Shown piece after piece: positions 51,481-59,836 of a stretch of 64,000 nucleotides of DNA (positions are counted from its first letter, which is position 1; each line of letters begins with the position of its first letter). The notes beneath the pieces are model-generated. The model worked only from the letters and a program-made list of their open reading frames with translations. It was not told the origin of the DNA and did not search any database. The translations under genes were made by a program, and so were the position numbers. This DNA is from Variovorax sp. N23 (GTDB lineage: Bacteria; Pseudomonadota; Gammaproteobacteria; Burkholderiales; Burkholderiaceae_C), in the NCBI RefSeq assembly GCF_025486315.1, contig NZ_JAOOPY010000014.1:1-64000 (forward strand), written 5' to 3'.

Positions 51481-51511
51481 CTGAATTGGCCTGACCACTT
51501 GTCCAATTCAG
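51481..51511. promoter_or_regulatory. GntR operator between divergent sugar-acid operons
   Basis: CTGAATTGG (51481-51489) and CCAATTCAG (51503-51511) form a perfect nine-base inverted repeat with a 13-base spacer, midway between the divergent start codons. An inner TTGGCCTGACCA adds further partial symmetry. This is the expected place for the GntR regulator to control both arms. Confidence 0.65.
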
Positions 51512-51541
51512 GACAACCCTTAAGCCCCGACGCTCCTCCCC

Positions 51542-52252
51542 GTGCCCGTGCAATCCATCGAACCGCAACGCCTGTACCGGCAGATCGCCGATCAGCTGCG
51601 CGCGCTCATCGCGCAAGGCGAGTTCGCCACCGGCGCGCGCCTGCCGGCCGAGCGCGACCTCGCGCGCCAGTTCGGCGTGAGCCGGCCCTCGGTGCGCGAG
51701 GCGCTGATCGCGCTCGAGGTCGAAGGCTGGGTCGAGGTGCGCACCGGCTCGGGCGTGTACGTGCAGGACCGCGCGCACCGCAAGGCCGCGCCGGTTGCGG
51801 CCCATGAATGGGGGCCGCTCGAACTCATCCGCGCGCGGCGCGTCGTCGAAGGCGAAACCGCCGCCCTGGCCGCCACGCACGTCCGCCGCAAGCACGTCGA
51901 CGCGATGACCGAAGCCATCGCGCAGATGCGCGAGCTGGCCGACCGGAACGTCATGCCGCTGGAAGGCGACCGCGCCTTCCACCTGGCCATCGTCGAGGCC
52001 TGCGACAACGTGGTGCTGGCCGAGACCGTGCAGGGCTTCTGGGATTCGCGCAAGGGCCCGATCTTCTCGCGCCTCGGCGGCCACTTCGAGACCGTGCCCT
52101 CGTGGCGAGCCGCCATCGTCGAACACGAGGCCGTGCGCGACGCGATCGCCGCGCGCGACGCCGCCGCCGCACGCACCGCGATGCACGAACACATGGACAA
52201 AGCCCACCAACGATTCAGCGCGAGCTGGCGCCGCGCAAGAAGGACCGCCTGA
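51542..52252 (+). CDS. GntR-family regulator, FadR subfamily
   Basis: 236 residues, GTG start. The winged helix is at 8-75 (LYRQIADQLRALIAQGEFAT, LPAERDLARQFGVSRPSVRE). The all-helical FCD ligand domain is at about 95-225 (RARRVVEGETAALAATHVRR, DRAFHLAIVEACDNVVLAET, HEAVRDAIAARDAAAARTAM) with Asp/His residues that bind metal and a carboxylate effector. It is divergent from the SDR-SDR-FAH operon and 51 bases before the TRAP genes, so it probably senses the imported sugar acid. Confidence 0.88.
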   Translation: MPVQSIEPQRLYRQIADQLRALIAQGEFATGARLPAERDLARQFGVSRPSVREALIALEVEGWVEVRTGSGVYVQDRAHRKAAPVAAHEWGPLELIRARRVVEGETAALAATHVRRKHVDAMTEAIAQMRELADRNVMPLEGDRAFHLAIVEACDNVVLAETVQGFWDSRKGPIFSRLGGHFETVPSWRAAIVEHEAVRDAIAARDAAAARTAMHEHMDKAHQRFSASWRRARRTA

Positions 52253-52303
52253 CACACGCCAGCACTTTTGACTTTTTCCTTCAGCCACAACGGAGACAAA
52301 CCG

Positions 52304-53311
52304 ATGAACCCAAAGACCACGAGCAAGAGACTCGCCCTGAAGACCCTGGTGCTTGGCGCCATGGCCGCCACCGCCTTCGGTGCCGCCGGCATCGCCAACG
52401 CACAGACCAAGCTCAAGTGGGCGCACGTCTACGAAACCTCGGAGCCCTTCCACAAGTACTCGGTGTGGGCCGCCGAGGAGATCAAGAAGCGCACCAACGG
52501 CAAGTACGACATCCAGGTGTTTCCGGCCTCCAGCCTGGGCAAGGAAGCCGACATCAACCAGGGCCTGACGCTGGGCACGGTCGACATCGTGCTGACCGGC
52601 GCAAGCTTTGCCGGCCGCAGCTACACGCCGCTGTCGATCTCCTACTTCCCCTTCATCTTCCGTGACGCCGAGCACCAGCTGAAGTACGCCAAGAGCGACG
52701 TCTTCAAGGAACTGGCCAAGGGCTACGACGACAAGACCGGCAACCACATCACCGCACTCAACTACTACGGCGCACGCCACGTGACGTCGAGCGCGGCCCG
52801 ACCCGTGAACAAGCCCGAAGACATGAAGGGCCTGAAGATCCGCGTGCCCGACGCACCGGCCTACCTTGCCTTCCCCAAGGCGCTGGGCGCCAACGCCACG
52901 CCCATCGCCTTCGCCGAGGTCTACCTTGCGCTGCAGAACGGCACCGTCGATGCACAGGAGAACCCACTGCCGACCATCGAGGCCAAGAAGTTCTTCGAGG
53001 TGCAGAAGAACATTTCGCTGACGGGCCACATCGTCGACTCGCTGCTGACGGTGGTATCGGGCCAGCTGTGGGGCAAGCTCTCGGCCGACGAGAAGAAGAT
53101 CTTCTCGGAGGTGATGGAAGAAGCCGCCGACAAGACCGGCCGCGAGATCATCGCGTCGGAAGCGCGCCTGGTCGAAGAGTTCAAGAAGCGCGGCAACAAC
53201 GTGATCACGGTGGACAAGGCCGCGTTCCGCGAAGCGGTGCTCAAGAACACCAAGCCGACCGACCACGGCTACCGCCAGGCCGACTACGACCGAATCATCG
53301 CCATCAAATGA
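52304..53311 (+). CDS. TRAP transporter substrate-binding protein (DctP type)
   Basis: 335-residue periplasmic receptor. The signal peptide ends ...GAAGIANA before QTKLK. Landmarks are KWAHVYETSEPFHKYSVWAA, FPASSLGKEADINQGLTLGT, MKGLKIRVPDAPAYLAFPKA with the carboxylate-binding Arg, FAEVYLALQNGTVDAQENPL. The family with GANATPIAFAEVYLAL binds sugar acids such as uronates and aldonates, which fits the dehydratase downstream. The stop overlaps the next start (ATGA). Confidence 0.88.
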   Translation: MNPKTTSKRLALKTLVLGAMAATAFGAAGIANAQTKLKWAHVYETSEPFHKYSVWAAEEIKKRTNGKYDIQVFPASSLGKEADINQGLTLGTVDIVLTGASFAGRSYTPLSISYFPFIFRDAEHQLKYAKSDVFKELAKGYDDKTGNHITALNYYGARHVTSSAARPVNKPEDMKGLKIRVPDAPAYLAFPKALGANATPIAFAEVYLALQNGTVDAQENPLPTIEAKKFFEVQKNISLTGHIVDSLLTVVSGQLWGKLSADEKKIFSEVMEEAADKTGREIIASEARLVEEFKKRGNNVITVDKAAFREAVLKNTKPTDHGYRQADYDRIIAIK

Positions 53312-53865
53312 CCGAGCCGAAGATCATCGACGACGAGGGCCACTTCCACGCGGAGGACGAGGTGGTGGACCTGTCGGACACCATCGCCGAAGGCTGGATC
53401 TCCCTGGCGCTCTTCTGGGCGCTGGGGCTGACCGTCTTCTACCAATTCGTCACGCGCTACGTGATGAACGATTCCGCGGCATGGACGGAGGAGATCGCCC
53501 GCTACATGCTGGTGGCCGTGGTGTTCGTCGGCGCCGCCGTGGGCGTGGCCAAGAACAGCCAGATCCAGGTGGACTTCTTCTACCGTCACATGCCGGTGGC
53601 GATGGGCCGGTGGATCTCGCGCGCAGTCGATGTGCTGCGCACCGCCTTCTTCGCCGCGGCCGTGTTCATGACCTGGCAGATGATGGAAAAGATCGGCAAC
53701 CAGACGCGCATGACGATCGTCGATGCACCGATGAACATCGTCTACGGCGTCTGCCTGTTCGGCTTCGCGGCGATGACGTTCCGCTCGGCGCAGGTCGGCC
53801 TCGTCCATTGGCGCCGCGGCTACAGCGTGCTCGAGCGCCCCGAGTCCACCTTGGCCGACCAGTGA
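53308..53865 (+). CDS. TRAP transporter small permease (DctQ type)
   Basis: 185 residues with four membrane segments. Landmarks are LALFWALGLTVFYQFVTRYV, SAAWTEEIARYMLVAVVFVG with WTEE, and GVAKNSQIQVDFFYRHMP. A ~25-residue acidic cytoplasmic N-terminus precedes the first helix. Overlaps the binding-protein gene by four bases and precedes the large permease by 24 bases. Confidence 0.87.
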   Translation: MTEPKIIDDEGHFHAEDEVVDLSDTIAEGWISLALFWALGLTVFYQFVTRYVMNDSAAWTEEIARYMLVAVVFVGAAVGVAKNSQIQVDFFYRHMPVAMGRWISRAVDVLRTAFFAAAVFMTWQMMEKIGNQTRMTIVDAPMNIVYGVCLFGFAAMTFRSAQVGLVHWRRGYSVLERPESTLADQ

Positions 53866-53889
53866 CCGACCGACAAGAGAACGCACGAC

Positions 53890-55284
53890 ATGCTGAAAAT
53901 ATTCTTCCTGATCTTCATGGCAGGCGGCATTCCCGTCGCCGTGGCCATGGCCGGCGCTTCGTTGGTCTACATCCTCTTCACCGGTTCGCTGCCGCCCTTC
54001 GTGGTGATCCACCGGATGGTGAGCGGCATCGACAGCTTCCCGTTGCTGGCGGTGCCCTTCTTCATCCTGGCCGGCAACCTGATGAACAACGCCGGCATCA
54101 CCACGCGCATCTACAACTTCGCGCTGGCACTCGTCGGCTGGATGAAGGGCGGGCTCGGCCATGTGAACGTTCTCGGCTCGGTGATCTTCGCGGGCATGAG
54201 CGGCACCGCCATCGCCGACGCCGCCGGCCTGGGCACCATCGAGATCAAGGCGATGAAGGAGCACGGCTACTCGACCGAGTTCGCCGTGGGCGTGACGGCG
54301 GCCTCGGCCACGCTCGGGCCGATCATTCCACCGAGCCTGCCCTTCGTGATCTACGGGATGATGGCCAACGTCTCGGTCGGCGCGCTGTTCCTCGCGGGCA
54401 TCCTGCCGGGCGTGATGCTGGCGATCCTCATGATGATCACGGTCGCTTACTTCGCGCACAAGAACAAGTGGGGCGCGGACGTCAAGTTTTCGAGCACGCG
54501 CCTGTTCAAGGCCTTGACGGAACTCGCCGTGGTGGTCGGCTGGCCGCTGCTGATCTGGCTGCTGGTCGCCAAGCTGGGCACGCCGCCGCAGCTCACGGTG
54601 TTCGCGGGCCTGGCCTCGCTCTTCGTGCTCGACAAGCTCTTCAAGTTCGAGGCGCTGCTGCCCATCATGACGCCGGTGCTGCTGATCGGCGGCATGACGA
54701 CCGGGCTGTTCACCCCGACCGAGGGCGCCATCGCGGCCTGCGTGTGGGCGCTGATTCTCGGCTTCGCCTGGTACCGGACGCTGTCGTGGAAGATGTTCGT
54801 CAAGGTCTGCCTCGACACCATCGAGACCACGTCGACCGTGCTCTTCATCGTGGCCGCCGCGTCCATCTTCGGCTGGATGTTGACCGCCACCGGCGTGACC
54901 ACCGACATCGCCGCCTGGGTGCTCGGCTTCACCAAGGAAGCGTGGGTCTTCTTGCTGCTGGCGAACCTGCTGATGCTCTTCGTCGGTTGCTTCCTGGAGC
55001 CGACGGCCGCCATCACCATCCTCGTGCCGATCCTGCTGCCCATCGCCACGCAGCTGGGCGTGGACCCGATCCACTTCGGCCTGGTGATGGTGCTGAACCT
55101 GATGATCGGCCTGCTGCATCCCCCCATGGGCATGGTGCTGTTCGTGCTGGCGCGCGTGGCGGGCCTGAGCTTCGAGCGCACCACCATCGCGATCCTGCCG
55201 TGGCTGGTGCCGCTGCTGGTGGCGCTGGCGGTGATCACCTATGTGCCGTCGTTGGTACTGTGGTTGCCGAAAATGTTCTTCTAG
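53890..55284 (+). CDS. TRAP transporter large permease (DctM type)
   Basis: 464 residues, about 12-13 membrane segments. Landmarks are SFPLLAVPFFILAGNLMNNA, GMSGTAIADAAGLGTIEIKA, ASATLGPIIPPSLPFVIYGM (substrate/sodium site), GLFTPTEGAIAACVWALILG and MIGLLHPPMGMVLFVLARVA. The FAGMSGTAIADAAGLG pattern is of the sugar-acid/C4-dicarboxylate class. Last transport gene before the dehydratase, 20 bases on. Confidence 0.9.
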   Translation: MLKIFFLIFMAGGIPVAVAMAGASLVYILFTGSLPPFVVIHRMVSGIDSFPLLAVPFFILAGNLMNNAGITTRIYNFALALVGWMKGGLGHVNVLGSVIFAGMSGTAIADAAGLGTIEIKAMKEHGYSTEFAVGVTAASATLGPIIPPSLPFVIYGMMANVSVGALFLAGILPGVMLAILMMITVAYFAHKNKWGADVKFSSTRLFKALTELAVVVGWPLLIWLLVAKLGTPPQLTVFAGLASLFVLDKLFKFEALLPIMTPVLLIGGMTTGLFTPTEGAIAACVWALILGFAWYRTLSWKMFVKVCLDTIETTSTVLFIVAAASIFGWMLTATGVTTDIAAWVLGFTKEAWVFLLLANLLMLFVGCFLEPTAAITILVPILLPIATQLGVDPIHFGLVMVLNLMIGLLHPPMGMVLFVLARVAGLSFERTTIAILPWLVPLLVALAVITYVPSLVLWLPKMFF

Positions 55285-55304
55285 CCCCGACAAAGAGAAC
55301 CACG

Positions 55305-56831
55305 ATGACTCCCTTCATTCGCCTCCATCCCGCCGACGACGTGGTGATCGCGCGCGCCCAGCTGGTGGGCGGCACCACGGTCGAAGACGTGGCCGTGCGC
55401 GGCCTGATCCCGGCCGGCCACAAGGTCGCCATGCGCGCCATCGCACCGGGCGAGCCGGTGCGCCGCTACAACCAGATCATCGGCTTCGCCAGCCGGCCGA
55501 TCGCGCCCGGCGAGCATGTGCACACGCAGAACCTCGACATGGGCCCCGACAAGGGCCATTTCGAGCGCGACTACGCCTTCGGCGCCGACGTGAAGCCCGC
55601 GCCGGCCAGGCGTGAAGCCACCTTCATGGGCATCAAACGCGCGGACGGCCGCGTGGCCACGCGCAACTACATCGGCGTGCTGACCAGCGTGAACTGCTCG
55701 GCCACCGCCGCCCGCGCCATCGCCGACCACTTCTCGCGCCGGACCAACCCGGCCGCGCTGGCCGACTACCCGAACGTCGACGGCGTGGTCGCGCTCACGC
55801 ATGGCACCGGCTGCGGCATGGACACGCAGGGCATGGGCATGCAGATCCTGGAGCGCACGCTGACCGGCTACGCCACGCACCCGAATTTCGCGGCGGTGCT
55901 GGTGGTGGGCCTGGGCTGCGAAGCGAACCAGATCAACGCCTGGCTCACGACCGGGCACCTGGCCGAGGGCGAGAACTTCCAGACCTTCAACATCCAGGAC
56001 ACCGGCGGCACGCGCAAGACAGTCGAGAAAGGCGTGGCGCTCATCAACGGCATGCTGCCGCGCGCCAACGCCGTGAAGCGCGAACCCTGCAGCGCGGCGC
56101 ACATCACCATCGGCCTGCAGTGCGGCGGCTCGGACGGCTACTCGGGCATCAGCGCCAACCCGGCGCTGGGCGCGGCGGTCGACCTGCTGGTGGCGCATGG
56201 CGGCACGGCCATCCTGAGCGAGACGCCGGAGGTCTACGGCGCCGAGCATCTGCTGACGCGCCGCGCGGTGCGGCGCGAGGTCGGCGAGAAGCTGGTCGAG
56301 CGCATCCGCTGGTGGGAGCACTACACCGAGATCAACGAAGGCGAGATGAACAACAACCCGTCACCCGGCAACAAGGCGGGCGGGCTGACGACCATCCTCG
56401 AGAAGTCCCTGGGTGCGGTGGCCAAGGGCGGCACCAGCAACCTCGAGGCGGTGTACGAGTACGCCGAGCCGGTGACGGCGCACGGCTTCGTCTACATGGA
56501 CACGCCCGGCTACGACCCGGTGAGCGCCACGGGCCAGGTGGCCGGCGGCGCCAACCTCATCTGCTTCACCACCGGCCGCGGCTCGGCCTACGGCTGCGCG
56601 CCTTCGCCCTCGCTCAAGCTCGCGACCAACTCCGCGCTGTGGCAGCGGCAGGAAGAAGACATGGACATCAACTGCGGCGAGATCGTCGACGGCACGGTGT
56701 CCATTCAAGCGATGGGGCAGCGCATCTTCGAGCGGGTGCTGGCCACCGCGTCGGGCGAGCCGTCGAAGAGCGAACAACACGGCTACGGCCAGAACGAATT
56801 CGTGCCGTGGCAAGTCGGCGCGGTCATGTGA
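55305..56831 (+). CDS. UxaA-family sugar-acid dehydratase (altronate/galactarate dehydratase type)
   Basis: 508 residues. The N-terminal SAF domain (about 5-95: HPADDVVIARAQLVGGTTVE, IAPGEPVRRYNQIIGFASRP) is followed by the large UxaA domain. Metal and active-site signatures are THGTGCGMDTQGMGMQILER, GLGCEANQI, LQCGGSDGYSGISANPALGA, NNNPSPGNKAGGLTTILEKS and GSAYGCAPSPSLKLATN. The enzyme removes water from an aldonate or aldarate to give a 2-keto-3-deoxy acid. The specific acid cannot be read from sequence; context with a keto-deoxy-acid dehydrogenase-like SDR and an FAH hydrolase points to an aldonate. Confidence 0.88.
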   Translation: MTPFIRLHPADDVVIARAQLVGGTTVEDVAVRGLIPAGHKVAMRAIAPGEPVRRYNQIIGFASRPIAPGEHVHTQNLDMGPDKGHFERDYAFGADVKPAPARREATFMGIKRADGRVATRNYIGVLTSVNCSATAARAIADHFSRRTNPAALADYPNVDGVVALTHGTGCGMDTQGMGMQILERTLTGYATHPNFAAVLVVGLGCEANQINAWLTTGHLAEGENFQTFNIQDTGGTRKTVEKGVALINGMLPRANAVKREPCSAAHITIGLQCGGSDGYSGISANPALGAAVDLLVAHGGTAILSETPEVYGAEHLLTRRAVRREVGEKLVERIRWWEHYTEINEGEMNNNPSPGNKAGGLTTILEKSLGAVAKGGTSNLEAVYEYAEPVTAHGFVYMDTPGYDPVSATGQVAGGANLICFTTGRGSAYGCAPSPSLKLATNSALWQRQEEDMDINCGEIVDGTVSIQAMGQRIFERVLATASGEPSKSEQHGYGQNEFVPWQVGAVM

Positions 56832-56844
56832 TCATCCAACACCT

Positions 56845-57903
56845 ATGGCCCTCCAAATCCAAGCCGCGCGACTGCGCACCCACGTCGCCCGCATCCTCGT
56901 TGCGGCGGGCAGTTCCACCACCGAGGCCCAGCAGGTCGCGGCCAACCTCGTGCTGGCCAACCTGAGCGGTCACGACTCGCATGGCGTGGGCATGGTGCCG
57001 CGCTATGTCGACGCCGTGGCCGAGGGCGGTCTCAAGCCAAACACCGGCGTCAAGGTGCAGGTCGACATCGGCACGCTGCTGTCGCTCGACGGCCAGGGCG
57101 GCTACGGGCAGATCGTCGGCGTGCAGGCGATGGAGATGGGCATCGCGCGTGCGAAGCAGCACGGCAGCTGCATCTTCACGCTCGCGCATGCGCACCACCT
57201 CGGCCGCATCGGCCACTTCGCCGAAATGGCCACGGCGCAGGGCCTGGTGGCGATGCACTTCGTCAACGTGCTGTCGCGGCCGGTGGTCGCGCCGTGGGGT
57301 GGCGGCGACGGGCGCTTCGGCACCAACCCCTGCTGCATCGGCGTGCCGCTGGCGGGCGCAGAACCCTTCGTGCTGGACTTCGCCACCAGCCGCGTGGCCC
57401 AGGGCAAGATGCGCGTCGCGCACAACAAGGGCGAGCGCGTGCCGCCCGGCTACCTGATCGACGAACAGGGCCGCCCCACCGACGACCCCGGCGTGGTCGT
57501 GGTGCCGCAACCCAACGGATTGTTCGGCGCGCTCATGACCTTCGGCGAGCACAAGGGCTACGGCATGGCCGTGGCCTGCGAGCTGCTGGGCGGCGCACTC
57601 ACCGGCGGCGGCACCTGGCACCGGCCGGCCGACACCGCGCGCTCGGTCTTCAACGGCATGCTCACGGTGCTGATCGACCCCGCCAGGCTGGGCACGCAGG
57701 CCAGCTTCGAGGCGGAAGCGAAGGCTTTCGTCGACTGGCTGCGCCAGAGCCCGCCGGGCGCCGGTTTCGATGTTGTACAGATCGCCGGCGAACCCGAGCG
57801 ACGTGCCCGCGCCACGCGCGAGCGCGACGGCATCCAGATCGACGACGCGACCTGGGCCGAAATCGTGCAGACCGGCCAAAAAGTCGGTGTGACAGTTTCG
57901 TGA
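56845..57903 (+). CDS. Ldh2/malate-lactate dehydrogenase family oxidoreductase
   Basis: 352 residues of the type-2 malate/L-lactate (also diketogulonate and sulfolactate) dehydrogenase family, which uses NAD(P) with a non-Rossmann fold. Landmarks are SGHDSHGVGMVPRYVDAVAE, the catalytic-His region FTLAHAHHLGRIGHFAEMAT, GTNPCCIGVPLAGAEPFVLD, FDFATS-like LDFATSRVAQGKMRVA and FGEHKGYGMAVACELLGGAL. It lies 13 bases after the dehydratase. It may reduce a 2-keto acid or oxidise the hydroxy acid released by the FAH hydrolase. Confidence 0.87.
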   Translation: MALQIQAARLRTHVARILVAAGSSTTEAQQVAANLVLANLSGHDSHGVGMVPRYVDAVAEGGLKPNTGVKVQVDIGTLLSLDGQGGYGQIVGVQAMEMGIARAKQHGSCIFTLAHAHHLGRIGHFAEMATAQGLVAMHFVNVLSRPVVAPWGGGDGRFGTNPCCIGVPLAGAEPFVLDFATSRVAQGKMRVAHNKGERVPPGYLIDEQGRPTDDPGVVVVPQPNGLFGALMTFGEHKGYGMAVACELLGGALTGGGTWHRPADTARSVFNGMLTVLIDPARLGTQASFEAEAKAFVDWLRQSPPGAGFDVVQIAGEPERRARATRERDGIQIDDATWAEIVQTGQKVGVTVS

Positions 57904-58027
57904 AGTTGTTCCGCGTTTCTGTGGATAACGCTGTGCGCAGCAGTGGGACTACGGCGCGCGAAGCCTGACGCCACGGGGCTTCCCACCGCATTGCCTGTTG
58001 CGCGGGCACCCCGCGCCGGGCGCCCCT

Positions 58028-58678
58028 TCAGAGCATCAGCTGGATCGCAGCGTCCAGGTGCTCCGACGGCAGGCGGCGAAAGCCCGAGCGCGCGAAGCGC
58101 TGCAGCCGCCCCACGACGAAGGCGGTGAGCGCGCCCGCGCGCACCTGTGCATCGACGGTCGGCGTGTCCGACCCGTCGGCGATCACGGCGTCGCGCAGGG
58201 CCTGCCGCAGCGTCGATTCGATCTTGTCGAAGAACTGGTTCATGCGGCTCTGCAGGCGCTCGTTCTCGTAGACCAGCGCATCGCCCACCATCACGCGCGT
58301 CATGCCGGGGTTCTTCTCGGCGAACTGCATCAGCATGGTGACGATGCGGGCGGCCTGCTCCTTGCCGGCGCTTTCGCGCTCGAGGATCTGGTTGACCAGC
58401 GTGAAGACGCTCTGCTCGATGAAGTCGATGAGCCCCTCGAACATCTGCGCCTTGCTGGCGAAATGCCGGTAGAGGGCGGCTTCGCTGACGTCGAGTTGCG
58501 CGGCCAGCGCGGCGGTGGTCACCCGCTCGGCACCCGGGCGCTCCAGCATGGCCGCCAGCGTCTGCAGGATCTGCACCCGCCGCTCGCCCGGCTTGGGCCG
58601 CTTCCGCACGGCCGGGGCCGGCGCATCGGGCGTCGAAGCGGCGTCTGCGGCCGGAGCGCTGAACTCTTCGTTTTCCAT
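58028..58678 (-). CDS. slmA: Nucleoid occlusion factor SlmA (TetR fold)
   Basis: 216 residues. The N-terminal tail is Ala/Pro-rich. The helix-turn-helix RVQILQTLAAMLERPGAERV, TTAALAAQLDVSEAALYRHF, ASKAQMFEGLIDFIEQSVFT aligns closely with E. coli SlmA, as does FAEKNPGMTRVMVGDALVYE with NERLQSRMNQFFDKIESTLR. SlmA binds dispersed DNA sites and blocks FtsZ rings over the nucleoid. Start at MENEEFS. The N-terminal extension (~30 residues) is longer than in E. coli. Confidence 0.92.
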   Translation of the reverse strand: MENEEFSAPAADAASTPDAPAPAVRKRPKPGERRVQILQTLAAMLERPGAERVTTAALAAQLDVSEAALYRHFASKAQMFEGLIDFIEQSVFTLVNQILERESAGKEQAARIVTMLMQFAEKNPGMTRVMVGDALVYENERLQSRMNQFFDKIESTLRQALRDAVIADGSDTPTVDAQVRAGALTAFVVGRLQRFARSGFRRLPSEHLDAAIQLML

Positions 58679-58816
58679 GGGCGGCGTGCGCATATGTAAA
58701 AAAATGATTCTCGCACAGCGACGTGAGTGCGTGCCAACCCGTCGCGAAAGGAACACACCGACGCGTGCGACCTGCTCGCGCAGAATACGCATTTCGACAG
58801 CGAGACCGGACATCCG

Positions 58817-59836
58817 ATGAGCAAGAAGAACATTCTGGTGACAGGCGGCGCGGGCTTCATCGGGAGCCACACCTGCGTGGCCCTCCGCGAAGCGGGCTAC
58901 GTGCCGATCATCCTGGACCACCTGGGCAACAGCGACGTGCGCGTGCTCGACCGGCTGGCCGCCATCACCGGCCACCGGCCCGCCTTCGTCGAAGGCGACG
59001 TGCGCGACCGCGCACTGCTCGACGCGGTGTTCGGCGAGCACGACATCGCCGGGGTGATCCACTTCGCCGGCCTCAAGGCGGTCGGCGACTCGGTGGCCGA
59101 CCCGATCACCTACTACGAGAACAACGTGCACGGCACCTGGGTGCTGGCCGCCGCCATGCAGGCCGCGGGTGTGAAGACGCTGATCTTCTCGTCGTCGGCC
59201 ACGGTGTACGGCGAGCCCGACCGTTCGCCCATCCCGGAAGACGCGCCCTGCCGCCCGGCCAACCCCTACGGCCGCTCCAAGCGCATGGTCGAAGAGTCGC
59301 TGATCGACTTGCAACTCGCGCAGCCCGACTGGCGCATCGCGCTGCTGCGCTACTTCAACCCGGTGGGCGCGCACGAGAGCGGCCGCATCGGCGAACACCC
59401 GCAGGGCAAGCCCAACAACCTGATGCCCTTCGTGTGCCAGGTCGCCGTCGGCCAGCGCGAGAAGCTGGCGGTGCACGGCGGCGACTACCCGACGCCCGAC
59501 GGCACGGGCGTGCGCGACTACGTGCATGTGATGGACCTGGCCGAAGGCCACGTCGCCGCGCTGCGCCACACCGAGAAGGCGCCGGGCCTGGTCACGCTGA
59601 ACCTGGGCACCGGCACCGGCGCCTCGGTGCTGGATGTGGTGAAGGCTTTCGAGCGCGCGTGCGGCAAACCGATTGCCTACGAAATAGGCCCGCGCCGGCC
59701 CGGCGACGTGCCGGCCTACTGGGGCGACCCGTCGCTGGCCGAGGCCACGCTGGGCTGGCGCGCCAGGCGCGGGCTCGATGCGATGTGCGCCGACAGCTGG
59801 CGCTGGCAGCAGGGGAATCCGCGCGGCTACGAGTGA
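58817..59836 (+). CDS. galE: UDP-glucose 4-epimerase
   Basis: 339-residue extended SDR interconverting UDP-glucose and UDP-galactose. NAD motif NILVTGGAGFIGSHTCVALR at 5-24, DHLGNS where GalE normally has DNLxNS, FAGLKAVGDSVADPITYYEN, catalytic Ser/Tyr/Lys in FSSSATVYGEPDRSPIPE and NPYGRSKRMVEES, GVRDYVHVMDLAEGHVAALR. Start at MSKKN; the longer upstream frame does not look coding. Stands alone between slmA and the nucleotidyltransferase gene, whose 3' end it overlaps by ten bases. Probably supplies surface-polysaccharide synthesis encoded past 61729. Confidence 0.93.
   Translation: MSKKNILVTGGAGFIGSHTCVALREAGYVPIILDHLGNSDVRVLDRLAAITGHRPAFVEGDVRDRALLDAVFGEHDIAGVIHFAGLKAVGDSVADPITYYENNVHGTWVLAAAMQAAGVKTLIFSSSATVYGEPDRSPIPEDAPCRPANPYGRSKRMVEESLIDLQLAQPDWRIALLRYFNPVGAHESGRIGEHPQGKPNNLMPFVCQVAVGQREKLAVHGGDYPTPDGTGVRDYVHVMDLAEGHVAALRHTEKAPGLVTLNLGTGTGASVLDVVKAFERACGKPIAYEIGPRRPGDVPAYWGDPSLAEATLGWRARRGLDAMCADSWRWQQGNPRGYE

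Noticed and set aside
58678-58816. SlmA binding site near its own gene
   Set aside because: GTGAGTGCGTGCC near 58720 matches only the left half of the GTGAGTACTCAC consensus.
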